A stretch of DNA of 8,337 bases from contig DHPI01000034.1 in assembly GCA_002407865.1 (NCBI GenBank), positions 28,989-37,325 on the forward strand. The letters are read 5' to 3'. Position 1 is the stretch's first letter. Each line of letters begins with the position of its first letter. This stretch comes from Spirochaetia bacterium UBA5368. Lineage in GTDB: Bacteria > Spirochaetota > UBA4802 > UBA5368. The translations under genes and the position numbers were made by a program. The notes under the pieces were generated by a model, which worked only from the letters and a program-made list of their open reading frames with translations, searched no databases and had not been told where the DNA came from. Below are positions 1 through 6,305 of this stretch, piece by piece.

Positions 1-412
1 GGCGCGGTCGTCGGCGTTCGGCCTGAATGACGTGCGCCATCTTCTTGCGTCATCGATTGGCCGCGACATAACGGCGGCGGTCTTCATTCGTTTTTGCTTC
101 CCGATGCGTCGGTGTGGGGTGAAACGATTCATCCTGGCATGGAAAACCGGAATGATGGTGTGCCGGTATATGATTCTTCAGATGTCGAATTCCCTGTTGC
201 GGGAGCGATGGACGAGCGGATATTGATTATTGCCGACAGGATGTGATTGCAAATGATAAACGGGCGTATCCGTATTTACCATGCTGCTTGAACGTGTGTA
301 TCGCTGGATTCTGACGGACACGTAGGGCATCCATCAGCTACGCATAACACCTGCGGCTGACAAAAAATATATTGCCATTTCGATCGTACCCGTTAAAGCT
401 CATCTGTCTTGA
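1..412 (+). pseudogene. Possible decayed 3' remnant of an unidentified protein gene
   Basis: No intact gene lies in the first 437 bases, but the stretch is coding-like in successive frames. Frame 2 reads sensibly from base 2 to about 80 (includes FGLNDVRHLLASSIGRD). Frame 1 then takes over to the TGA at 244-246 (includes PDASVWGETIHPGMENRND and AMDERILIIADR). Frame 3 follows at about 234-280 (VIANDKRAYPYLP). Frame 2 returns at 281 (MLLERVYRWILTDT), meets a TAG at 323-325, and continues as GIHQLRITPAADKKYIAIS to a TGA at 410-412. Each switch is in the direction expected from loss of one base. Open length, codon periodicity and residue composition are the only support; I do not recognise the family. 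Alternatives are sequencing errors at a contig edge or plain non-coding DNA. Confidence 0.35.
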
Positions 413-437
413 TAAATATGCTATCTGGAGATACTAT

Positions 438-917
438 ATGGCGAAATCGACGAAGAATGCGGCTGCAGTCTGTTTGATGTTGAGTGTTATCGGCGTTATC
501 GGTGCGGTTGTCGGAATTTTCTGGAAAATGCCTATGGTTGTTATCGCAGGCATGCTGCCGGCGGTCGTGTACGAAGTGTACCGTACAGAGGGTATAACTA
601 CAAAACTTGCTTCGCTTGGAATTTGTATCGTGATTATTGCTGAATTCGTGCTGGTGTTTATGAAAACCAAGATCAATATAGCCAGCTTTGTCGCCCACTA
701 TATAAAAAACATGCCTGTAATTGATGCCACGCTGGCGGGCCCTGTGATTATGGCGCTGCTGGCGATCATGCTGCTGCGGCGCACCGCCGGCGTCTACACA
801 AAATGGCTGGCGGTACTGATTTTCGCGTGTGCGGCCGTGCTTTTTTATACGCTCGATCCGTCGTTATTTGGACAGATACTCAAGCCTGCACTCAGGGAGG
901 GCTTGAGGCGGATGTAG
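438..917 (+). CDS. Small multi-pass membrane protein of unknown function
   Basis: A 159-residue, very hydrophobic protein that I cannot assign to a family. Hydrophobic stretches suggest about five membrane segments, near residues 8-28, 31-48, 57-75, 98-114 and 122-139. The loops are short and basic (LLRR at 112-115), and the C-terminal tail is positively charged (REGLRRM). The ATG at 438 is preferred because GGAG lies at 427-430, seven bases upstream. A longer in-frame start at 372 has no such site and would run into the end of the decayed reading frame to its left. The gene stands alone, ends at a strong terminator and converges on tRNA-Gly. No catalytic motif is visible. That it is a real gene is fairly secure; the function is unknown. 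Confidence 0.75.
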   Translation: MAKSTKNAAAVCLMLSVIGVIGAVVGIFWKMPMVVIAGMLPAVVYEVYRTEGITTKLASLGICIVIIAEFVLVFMKTKINIASFVAHYIKNMPVIDATLAGPVIMALLAIMLLRRTAGVYTKWLAVLIFACAAVLFYTLDPSLFGQILKPALREGLRRM

Positions 918-934
918 CGCTATTGCGTGCAGGC

Positions 935-969
935 AAAAAAAGCGCGAAACACTCGTTTCGCGCTTTTTT
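935..969. terminator. Bidirectional intrinsic terminator
   Basis: A perfect 10-bp stem (941-950 with 955-964) closes a four-base loop ACTC. It is flanked by an A run on the left (935-940) and a T run on the right (964-969). Read either way it gives a hairpin followed by a U tract, so it can end both the membrane-protein transcript on the plus strand and the tRNA-Gly transcript on the minus strand. Confidence 0.9.
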
Positions 970-972
970 ATG

Positions 973-1043
973 AGCGGGTGATGGGAATCGAACCCACGCT
1001 ATCAGCTTGGAAGGCTGAAGTTCTACCATTGAACTACACCCGC
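973..1043 (-). tRNA. tRNA-Gly (anticodon TCC)
   Basis: Read on the minus strand, a full cloverleaf of 70 bases plus a U discriminator is present. The acceptor arm GCGGGTG pairs with CACCCGC, the D stem is GTTC/GAAC, and the anticodon stem TCAGC/GCTGA carries the seven-base loop CTTCCAA with anticodon TCC. The T arm has GTGGG, TTCGATT and CCCAT. The U discriminator is typical of bacterial tRNA-Gly. The 3' CCA is not encoded (the next bases read CAT), so it must be added by the CCA-adding enzyme. The gene has its own promoter at 1054-1081 and ends at the hairpin at 935-969. Confidence 0.97.
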
Positions 1044-1053
1044 AAACGCTTAC

Positions 1054-1081
1054 AACATAGCGATGACATGACATGCGTCAA
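1054..1081 (-). promoter_or_regulatory. Sigma-70-type promoter for tRNA-Gly
   Basis: On the minus strand, TTGACG (1076-1081) and TATGTT (1054-1059) are separated by 16 bases. The -10 box sits about ten bases before the mature tRNA 5' end, as expected for a tRNA gene with a very short leader. The -35 box matches consensus at five of six positions and the -10 box at four. Confidence 0.55.
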
Positions 1082-1116
1082 GAAAAAAATTTCGATTTAC
1101 AGCTAATTATCGTTTG

Positions 1117-1947
1117 TTACCCGCTATGGCGCTCTATCAGGCCGGCGCCGTTTTCATAAAACACCCTGTCGTAAAAAATCTGCTGTAAATTATACCCGAG
1201 GAGGCAGTCAATCTCTTCTTCACGTGGAAAAATCAGGTTCGGGAAATCAGATCCATATACTATTCTGTCGCTGTACCGTTCAAGCAATTCGGGTGTAATC
1301 GTTAAGTGTGTGTTATAGCGAGGGTAAAATGTGAAGGCAGTGTCAAAATATAGATTCGGGTATTCGTCGAGGAGGCCGATAAAACCGTCGTATTCGAGCG
1401 CTCCCATGTGTGCAACGATTACGGGCAGCTCGGGAAATGCCGACATCAGCTTTTTGAAGTGCGTAAGGCCGACGAATTCGTTACCGACCGGCCCCGTGCC
1501 GACGTGCAGTAAAATCCTTTTATGTTTCTTGATTACGCATTCATACATGGGGAAGAGCCGCTCGTCGTGCGGGTAAAACCGCTGCACCAGAAGCTGAAGC
1601 TTGAATCCGAGAACGCGTGGGTGCTCAAGGGCCTTCAGGGCAATGTCGAGCGCGTCGTCGTCATCTGGATGAAAGGCCGCGAAACAGTACAGATCGGGAA
1701 TCTCGTCAAGTATACGATGGTTCCATTCATTCAAAATTTTTGCTATCCCTTTACGGTGGGCGTAATTCGAATACACGATAGAGGAAACGCCGTGCGACCG
1801 GAGATACGATACGCAGTCACGGTAATAGAGTTTGTACAGCACGTCCCATCCGTACCCGGTAGAAAAAAATTTCCATATGGAATTAAAGAGGCGATCGGGG
1901 AAAAGGTGCACGTGAAAATCTATGATGTGCCCGGGTAAATGCGCCAT
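1117..1947 (-). CDS. Amidohydrolase-2 (TIM-barrel) metal-dependent hydrolase
   Basis: A 276-residue protein of the amidohydrolase 2 / COG2159 type, predicted to be a cytoplasmic metal-dependent hydrolase or decarboxylase of unknown substrate. The barrel motifs are in order, numbered from the chosen start: DFHVH with metal-ligand His12 and His14, GFKLQ (Lys116), LLHVGTG (His148), VIVAHMG (His180) and YGSDFPN (Asp234, the end-of-barrel acid). The length is normal for the family and the C-terminal NGAGLIERHSG fits the usual ending. A start at 1992 would add 15 residues but has no ribosome site. The start at 1947 has a weak GGCGGA site and lies downstream of a candidate promoter whose transcript would begin near 1986. 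The gene is transcribed alone, divergently from sppA. No clear terminator separates it from tRNA-Gly, so some read-through is possible. Confidence 0.85.
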   Translation of the reverse strand: MAHLPGHIIDFHVHLFPDRLFNSIWKFFSTGYGWDVLYKLYYRDCVSYLRSHGVSSIVYSNYAHRKGIAKILNEWNHRILDEIPDLYCFAAFHPDDDDALDIALKALEHPRVLGFKLQLLVQRFYPHDERLFPMYECVIKKHKRILLHVGTGPVGNEFVGLTHFKKLMSAFPELPVIVAHMGALEYDGFIGLLDEYPNLYFDTAFTFYPRYNTHLTITPELLERYSDRIVYGSDFPNLIFPREEEIDCLLGYNLQQIFYDRVFYENGAGLIERHSG

Positions 1948-1992
1948 GGAGGGTCCGCCATTTTCGTATGATAATGTCAGTAGAATAACCAT

Positions 1993-2021
1993 ATGAATTA
2001 ATAGATAGTATTGTATGTCAA
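1993..2021 (-). promoter_or_regulatory. Candidate promoter of the amidohydrolase gene
   Basis: A perfect TTGACA -35 box on the minus strand (2016-2021) is followed after 17 bases by ATTCAT (1993-1998), a poor -10 match (three of six). If used, transcription would start near 1986, inside the longer reading of the gene, which favours the ATG at 1947. Confidence 0.35.
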
Positions 2022-2162
2022 TTAGAATGTGACGGCGGAAATATTTCTTGCAAAATAATCATGCCTGTGTTTCCTTCACATGTGCCGCCGCATGGGCGTT
2101 GTACCCGGCGTCCGGTGATGCAAAACGTCGGTGCGTCAAAATAAATTCTGCGGATATGTGCG

Positions 2163-3107
2163 ATGGACCAAAATAGAAAAATAGTAATCTCCATATTAAT
2201 ACTCCTTGTGCTTTCCTCGATTCTCGCGATTATCGATATAAGCATAACGATGCAGGGAACGAAACGAGATGTCTTTTTCTTCAGGCCTTCCGCGTCAGGG
2301 CCGGGAATCGGTATCGTGCGTATTTACGGTCCGATAACAATAAACGAAAACGGTGGGACGATTGCGCTTGGCGCCGGCTCGGATTCGGTTATCGACAGGC
2401 TTTCAGAGCTCGAAGCGGATAGCCGTATAAAGGCCGTTATCGTCAGGATAAACTCGCCGGGCGGCACGGTGGCGGCTACTCAGGAAATCTATGCCAAGCT
2501 TATGAAGATGAGAAAGAAAAACATAATTTTGATTGCATCGATGGGCGAACTTGCCGCATCGGGCGGTTATTATATCGCTTCTGCGTGCAATTATATTTTC
2601 GCGAATTACGGCACCCTTACCGGATCGATTGGGGTCATTGCGGTATCGCCGAACCTGCGCGGTCTTTTTGACAAGCTTGGCATAAAGATGAATGTCATTA
2701 AAAGCGGCAAATATAAGGACATCCTGTCGGCATACAGGGAGATCAATCCCGAGGAAAGGGATTTGATCCAGCAGATTATCGATTCATCGTACAGAAAATT
2801 TCTGCAGGATGTGTCACTTGGCAGAAATATACCGATTTCGGAAATCGAGCCGTATGCCGACGGAAGGGTGATGAGCGGCGAGGCGGCGATGAAATACAAA
2901 CTGGTCGATGAACTTGGCTCCATGGAAGACGCCGAAAAGAAGGCGCGGCAGCTTGCCAAACTTCCGGATGATTGCGCCGTGTACGATGAAATGAAAAGTC
3001 CCATCGACCGGATTTTGATGATGCTGATGAGCGCGATCCCGTCTGTGCGCGTGGAACAGCGGATGCTCGAACAGATACCGATGGTGGAATACAGGTATCA
3101 GCCATGA
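2163..3107 (+). CDS. sppA: Signal peptide peptidase SppA, S49 family serine protease
   Basis: A 314-residue membrane-anchored protease that cuts residual signal peptides and other membrane peptides. Residues 7-26 form a single hydrophobic anchor, and the rest is the periplasmic or extracytoplasmic S49 domain. The fold begins with GIGIVRIYGPI (48-58), then VRINSPGGT (94-102). The nucleophile is Ser133 in ELAASGGYYIA, followed by TGSIGV (153-158). The general base is Lys185 in KSGKYKD. The 52-residue Ser-Lys spacing is the same as in the short Bacillus-type SppA, so this is the single-domain form and not the doubled E. coli form. GGA at 2152-2154 is a modest ribosome site. The stop overlaps the next start by four bases (ATGA), so the downstream membrane gene is translationally coupled. 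Confidence 0.95.
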   Translation: MDQNRKIVISILILLVLSSILAIIDISITMQGTKRDVFFFRPSASGPGIGIVRIYGPITINENGGTIALGAGSDSVIDRLSELEADSRIKAVIVRINSPGGTVAATQEIYAKLMKMRKKNIILIASMGELAASGGYYIASACNYIFANYGTLTGSIGVIAVSPNLRGLFDKLGIKMNVIKSGKYKDILSAYREINPEERDLIQQIIDSSYRKFLQDVSLGRNIPISEIEPYADGRVMSGEAAMKYKLVDELGSMEDAEKKARQLAKLPDDCAVYDEMKSPIDRILMMLMSAIPSVRVEQRMLEQIPMVEYRYQP

Positions 3108-3709
3108 AAGGTTTTATTCGCTTGTACAAGTGGATTGACTATACGTATCTCGTGTTTACTGATCCCAAAAAGCTTGCGGAGCTGATATCGCGCGAGGAAA
3201 CGTCATCCATCCCGGCCGGCTTCATCGTTGTCGCGTTTGTCGTGGCGATCGAGATTCTGGCGCAATCGTTGCTGAAGATTCAGACGCCGTTTTTTTTCAC
3301 GAAGATCACCTATGGCTGGATACTCGGCTTTTTGGCGCTTTCATTCAAGATTGTGCTGCTGTCGTGCATGATTGACTTCGTCTGCCAGTTTCTGGGTTTT
3401 GCCGGATCGATAAAACAACTGCTTGCAATAATGACTTTCTCGTTGCTGCCGCATGCGCTGCTGCTTCCCGCGCTGATGATTTTCCATGTATTCAGTTTTG
3501 CGCCGGTTTTCTTTTACATCGGTATTTCTATGGTTTTGGCGATATGGTCAGCGTATATAATCATTGTGGGGATATCACAGATTCATTCAATAGAGTTTTT
3601 TCGCTCAATCATGATATTTCTTGCGCCGTTTGTCGCGACCGGCATACTCGTCTTTTTCGTAATAGTTCTGCTGAGTATGAATATAACAGGTTATCTTTCG
3701 GTTATTTGA
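3104..3709 (+). CDS. Yip1-domain-like integral membrane protein
   Basis: A 201-residue protein with about five membrane segments near residues 37-55, 70-90, 103-126, 130-158 and 168-191, and a short cytoplasmic N-terminus (FTDPKKLAELI, 18-28). The arrangement resembles the Yip1 family (PF04893): the N-terminal 'P.K....I' start, a polar break in IDFVCQFLG (90-98), TFSLLPHAL (111-119), and the WSAYIIIVGISQIHSI segment (148-163) that matches the usual W-x-x-Y-x-I-x-G-x-x-x-H pattern. Bacterial Yip1 proteins are poorly characterised; a role in membrane organisation is only inferred. The start overlaps the sppA stop by four bases and has AGGT at 3093-3096. The pairing suggests joint work at the membrane. 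Family assignment is by pattern memory and moderate in confidence. Confidence 0.75.
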   Translation: MKGFIRLYKWIDYTYLVFTDPKKLAELISREETSSIPAGFIVVAFVVAIEILAQSLLKIQTPFFFTKITYGWILGFLALSFKIVLLSCMIDFVCQFLGFAGSIKQLLAIMTFSLLPHALLLPALMIFHVFSFAPVFFYIGISMVLAIWSAYIIIVGISQIHSIEFFRSIMIFLAPFVATGILVFFVIVLLSMNITGYLSVI

Positions 3710-3814
3710 CGGCGTCTCGACGCGCACGGGGCTATCGTGGCGTAAAAAAGGGAGCGTTGTCACTTGGCGTTAGATGGATATATAGTGATGTGTGCGTACA
3801 ATATATGCGCACGT

Positions 3815-3858
3815 ATGAAAATAGGAATAAGCCCTTTCGGGCTTATTCCTATTTTCAT
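3815..3858. terminator. Long perfect hairpin between convergent genes (bidirectional terminator)
   Basis: Bases 3815-3834 and 3839-3858 are a perfect 20-bp inverted repeat around a TTTC loop. The inner stem is GC-rich (AAGCCC/GGGCTT) and the outer part is A-rich on the left and T-rich on the right, so either strand yields a stem followed by a partial U tract. It lies between the Yip1-type gene and convergent rpmB. A weaker 7-bp hairpin with one G-U pair (3792-3798 with 3806-3812) lies just to the left. Confidence 0.75.
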
Positions 3859-3905
3859 CTATTTTGCAGAACAAACGAAACGTGCGGTATAACCGCGAGA
3901 ATTCC

Positions 3906-4094
3906 TCAAAGAGCCTTTGTTATAGATCCGGAACGGATGCATCTCGTGCAGACATATTTCCTCATAACACGGCCGCTTTCCATGACGCGGACGCGCTTAA
4001 TATTGGGTTTCCATACCTTGAGGGTTTTCTTGTTCGAATGGCTGACGCTGTGGCCAAACTGAACTGACTTCCCGCAAACATCACACTTTGCCAT
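3906..4094 (-). CDS. rpmB: 50S ribosomal protein L28 (bL28)
   Basis: A 62-residue protein of the large ribosomal subunit that binds 23S rRNA near the E site. The family signature is clear: KCDVCGK at the N-terminus, then VSHSNKKTLKVWKPNI (17-32) and RKYVCTRCIRSG (45-56). Cys4, Cys7, Cys49 and Cys52 form two CxxC pairs, so this is the zinc-binding C+ form. Length is normal for L28. GGAG lies about ten bases before the ATG on the minus strand. The gene is alone, divergent from the DUF1858 gene, and ends at the hairpin at 3815-3858. Confidence 0.97.
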   Translation of the reverse strand: MAKCDVCGKSVQFGHSVSHSNKKTLKVWKPNIKRVRVMESGRVMRKYVCTRCIRSGSITKAL

Positions 4095-4169
4095 GAATTT
4101 CTCCGCTGTAAAAAAATGATAGACATAGTTAGATTCTAATCTCTAAAATTGCAACACTTTTAATGAAGA

Positions 4170-4199
4170 TTGCAAAAATTTTAAATTTTTAACTAAATT
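4170..4199 (+). promoter_or_regulatory. Candidate promoter for the DUF1858-rsmD unit
   Basis: TTGCAA (4170-4175) and TAAATT (4194-4199) are separated by 18 bases in a very AT-rich divergent region. A start of transcription near 4206 would leave a 20-base leader containing the GGAG at 4214-4217. Both boxes match consensus at four of six positions. Confidence 0.35.
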
Positions 4200-4225
4200 T
4201 GAGTGACACATCTGGAGCGCTGTCA

Positions 4226-4429
4226 ATGGAGATTAAAGAAAAAACGACTGTGGAGGACGCGATAAAAAAGTCGCGTGAGGTAGTGAAGGTGTTCGAACGG
4301 CATCATCTCGATTGCCCCGGCTGCAGAGGCTATCGCGAGGATACGATAGAAAAGGTTGCGCTTAACAACGGGCTCGATCTGCGGTCCTTTTTAAAAGAGT
4401 TGAACGCCGCCGTAAAAGGCGCACAATAA
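4226..4429 (+). CDS. DUF1858 (hybrid-cluster-associated disulfide) domain protein
   Basis: A 67-residue single-domain protein. It follows the DUF1858/ScdA-N pattern: TTVEDAIKKS, a mid-helix VVKVFERHHLDCPGC with the redox-type CxxC (Cys34 and Cys37, numbered from the chosen start), then DTIEKVALNNGLDL and a final LKELN. Relatives occur alone or fused to larger proteins and are linked by annotation to hybrid cluster proteins and to iron-centre repair proteins of the ScdA type; the exact role is not settled. A TTG start at 4199 would add nine residues but has no ribosome site. The ATG at 4226 has GGAG at 4214-4217, eight bases upstream, and is preferred. rsmD follows 18 bases after the stop, so the two are probably co-transcribed. 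No hybrid cluster protein gene is visible here. Confidence 0.88.
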   Translation: MEIKEKTTVEDAIKKSREVVKVFERHHLDCPGCRGYREDTIEKVALNNGLDLRSFLKELNAAVKGAQ

Positions 4430-4447
4430 TTCCCGCGTCGGTATTCC

Positions 4448-5023
4448 ATGAGAATTATTGCCGGTGAGTTAAAGGGAAGGAATATCCCCTTCAACGCAAA
4501 AAAATATGGCGGTGCGGAGAGTACGCCGCAGATTGTAAAGGAAGCGGTCTTTTCAATTATAGGCGAATATTTGAATGGCGCTTATTTTCTCGATCTCTAT
4601 AGCTGCTCCGGCCAGATGGGACTGGAAGCAATAAGCCGCGGATGCGAAACAGTCATTTTTAATGAGAAGGAACACCGGCGGTTCGCGTTTATCAGGGATC
4701 TCATTCGGGAGTGGGGTCTTTCGGAGCATGCGCGCGCATACAACCTCAGTGCGCCGGCCTGTTTGAAAGTGCTTGCGTCGCAGGGCCTGGTGTTCGATTA
4801 TGTCTATGTTGATCCGCCGTATGATAAAGTTCGTGGAAAAACAGCAATGTATAACGGCATCCTTGCGATGATATGCGGTTCCACGATTATATCATCCGAA
4901 TCGCGCATCATCGTACAGCATTTCGGCGCCAATGAGCTTCCCGATGCCATTGATGATTGCAGCACGGTGGACAGGCGTGATTACGGCACCAGCGCGCTCA
5001 CGATTTACAGGAAATGTTCGTAA
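4448..5023 (+). CDS. rsmD: RsmD-family 16S rRNA (guanine-N2) methyltransferase
   Basis: A 191-residue class I SAM-dependent methyltransferase. Characterised RsmD makes m2G966 in 16S rRNA during 30S assembly. The N-terminus MRIIAGELKGRNIPF is the family hallmark. It is followed by STPQIVKEAVFSII (25-38), in place of the usual RPT-x-x-x-REALF. The SAM-binding loop is LDLYSCSGQMGLEAISRG (48-65), which has Ser-Cys-Ser-Gly where most members have Ala-Gly-Ser/Thr-Gly. The catalytic DPPY is at 122-125. Length is normal. The gene sits 18 bases after the DUF1858 gene, with only a weak ribosome site, and rnpB begins 30 bases after its stop. The motif variation suggests a lineage-specific subgroup, so target-base identity is inferred. 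Confidence 0.9.
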   Translation: MRIIAGELKGRNIPFNAKKYGGAESTPQIVKEAVFSIIGEYLNGAYFLDLYSCSGQMGLEAISRGCETVIFNEKEHRRFAFIRDLIREWGLSEHARAYNLSAPACLKVLASQGLVFDYVYVDPPYDKVRGKTAMYNGILAMICGSTIISSESRIIVQHFGANELPDAIDDCSTVDRRDYGTSALTIYRKCS

Positions 5024-5033
5024 TAAATATGTA
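5004..5033 (+). promoter_or_regulatory. Candidate promoter for rnpB inside the end of rsmD
   Basis: TTTACA (5004-5009) and TATGTA (5028-5033) are 18 bases apart. The predicted start near 5040 would leave a short 5' extension before the RNase P RNA begins near 5054. The -35 box overlaps the last rsmD codons. Co-transcription from rsmD with processing is the alternative. Confidence 0.35.
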
Positions 5034-5053
5034 TATTATGTATCAGCCGTTTT

Positions 5054-5430
5054 TCAGGAGGGGAACACGCAGTCGCGCTGTGACGCCGCAGGCGTCACGG
5101 TGAGGAAAGTCCGAACACCAGAGGGCAGGGTGCCGGGTAACGCCCGGGCGTCGCGAGGCGACGGAAAGTGCAACAGAAAACATACCGCCGTACGGATGGG
5201 GCGCTTGCGCGTTTCGGCTATACGGTAAGGGTGAAAAGGCGAGGTAAGAGCTCACCGCGCCTGCCGTGAGGCGGGCGGCAGTGCAAACCCCACCCGGTGC
5301 AAGACCAAGTAAGCAACCGACAGAGGGCTGCCCGTCCGAGGTTGTGGGTAGGTCGCAAAGAGGCGCATGGTAACATGCGTCCAAGACAGATGGCTGCATA
5401 AACAGGATTCGGCTTATGGTCCCCTCCTGA
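5054..5430 (+). ncRNA. rnpB: RNase P RNA, bacterial type A
   Basis: The catalytic RNA of RNase P, which removes tRNA 5' leaders. About 377 bases long, as usual for type A. The ends form P1: 5054-5064 pairs perfectly with 5420-5430. Conserved blocks are in order: GAGGAAAGTCC (5102-5112), GAAAGTGCAACAGAAA (from 5164), the GGTAAGGGTGAAAAGGCG block followed by GGTAAGAGCTCACCGC (about 5225-5259), and TTCGGCTTAT near the 3' end. P4 forms from CCGAA (5111-5115) with TTCGG (5409-5413). This replaces the more common CCGGG/CCCGG while keeping pairing. The loop at 5346-5352 carries the GGT that binds the tRNA 3' CCA. The gene follows rsmD and converges on amn with only 12 bases between. End positions are set from P1 and may be off by a few bases. 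Confidence 0.97.
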
Positions 5431-5442
5431 AAAGGGACTGTT

Positions 5443-6240
5443 TTACCATTCGCTTTTAAGGCGGTGGGATTTATGGAGATTGTCGCGCCGTATAATTTCT
5501 TCTATGGTTTTTATCCCCGCATGAAGATGGTTTTTTGTGAAGGTTTCGAAAACCGTGTTTGCGCTTTCCTTGCTCTTGATGCCGCCCTTTTTTAACGGCA
5601 TATCCGATATCAGCATTATGGCGCCGATGGGAACGTTCAGCGCGTATGCAACAGAAAAAACCGTGGCTATTTCCATGTCGATCGCGAGTATGCGGTGCTT
5701 CAGTATATAGTCGATAAATTCCGCGTCGAACTCCCACATGCGGTAATCGGTGGTGAGCATTATCCCCGATTTGGGGATGATGTTCAGTTCTTTCTGGACA
5801 ATCTCTTCGCATATTCTGTTAATCCAGAATGACGGTTGTGCGGGCACATCCTTTGGAAGGTAATGAATGCTTGTGCCTTCGTCGCGGACGCTGGCTGTGG
5901 GTATGAGAAAATCGCCGATTTTCAGCTCGTCATCGATACCGCCGCACATCCCGAGCATCAACACGCTTTTCAGTTTGTCAAGGAATGACAGGCAGTGGAC
6001 AATTATCCCGGCTGAAGGAGAACCGACGCCGAAATCAATAATCGATATGTCCCTTTCCCTGTCGTGGGCGACAGTCCAGTATCCCTGGGTGATCGACGCG
6101 CTGGTAATGAGCGCGAATTGATCGATATAGCGCTTGAAATTGACCAGCAGGATATTGGAACAAAAGTCTTCAATTGCGGATCCCGTGTACCGCTCAAGGG
6201 TGCTTCGCGCGTACGAATCAGGACGCAAAAACTTGCTCAT
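5443..6240 (-). CDS. amn: AMP nucleosidase, short form
   Basis: A 265-residue cytoplasmic enzyme of the purine/uridine phosphorylase superfamily that hydrolyses AMP to adenine and ribose 5-phosphate, lowering adenylate pools. Recognisable stretches are LERYTGSAIEDFCSNILLVNF at the start, IDFGVGSPSAGII (68-80, phosphate loop), LMLGMCGGIDDELKIGD (94-110), VRDEGTSIHYLP (118-129), TTDYRMWE (163-170), AIDMEIATVFSVAYA (186-200, the ribose-binding Met-Glu) and LISDMPL (210-216). The order and spacing match the roughly 260-residue AMP nucleosidases of Bacteroidota and others, which lack the extra N-terminal domain of E. coli Amn. GAGGTGAG (6244-6251 on the plus strand) is a strong ribosome site close to the ATG. 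The gene is last in a minus-strand series, with a 100-base gap carrying a dyad before it. Confidence 0.93.
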   Translation of the reverse strand: MSKFLRPDSYARSTLERYTGSAIEDFCSNILLVNFKRYIDQFALITSASITQGYWTVAHDRERDISIIDFGVGSPSAGIIVHCLSFLDKLKSVLMLGMCGGIDDELKIGDFLIPTASVRDEGTSIHYLPKDVPAQPSFWINRICEEIVQKELNIIPKSGIMLTTDYRMWEFDAEFIDYILKHRILAIDMEIATVFSVAYALNVPIGAIMLISDMPLKKGGIKSKESANTVFETFTKNHLHAGIKTIEEIIRRDNLHKSHRLKSEW

Positions 6241-6265
6241 CGGCTCACCTCGCTTTGAGTCCTAT

Positions 6266-6305
6266 GCTTGCATCACTACTCCATACGGTATTCTATTATG
6301 CAAGC
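6266..6305 (-). promoter_or_regulatory. Nested dyad in the amn leader
   Basis: An 8-bp perfect inverted repeat, GCTTGCAT (6266-6273) and ATGCAAGC (6298-6305), surrounds an inner dyad ATAC/GTAT (6283-6291) with almost the same centre. It lies 26 bases upstream of the amn start, just before its ribosome site, and downstream of the radical SAM stop. No U tract follows on the minus strand, so it is not an ordinary terminator. It could be an operator or a leader hairpin; the symmetry is seen, the role is inferred. Confidence 0.4.

Noticed and set aside
393..698. Open frames opposite the small membrane protein
   Set aside because: They mirror the hydrophobic gene on the other strand, are rich in His/Asn/Asp and have no ribosome site.
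973..1043. tRNA gene as an integration site for a mobile element
   Set aside because: No integrase and no repeated tRNA 3' end is present in the window.
892..1074. Small minus-strand frame over tRNA-Gly
   Set aside because: It translates the tRNA and its terminator.
1522..1938. 138-residue open frame opposite the amidohydrolase
   Set aside because: It is the complement of a gene with clear catalytic motifs.
2018..2245. 75-residue minus-strand frame upstream of and into sppA
   Set aside because: It overlaps the SppA signal anchor and the intergenic promoter region and has no motif.
3815..3858. CRISPR or insertion-sequence end
   Set aside because: One inverted repeat with no spacer array, no transposase and no target duplication; a terminator explains it better.
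3544..4062. 172-residue open frame spanning the Yip1-type end, the hairpin and rpmB antisense
   Set aside because: It crosses two real genes and a terminator; the composition is not protein-like.
5043..5399. Open frame on the minus strand across the RNase P RNA
   Set aside because: It is antisense to an unmistakable structured RNA and has no coding signature of its own.
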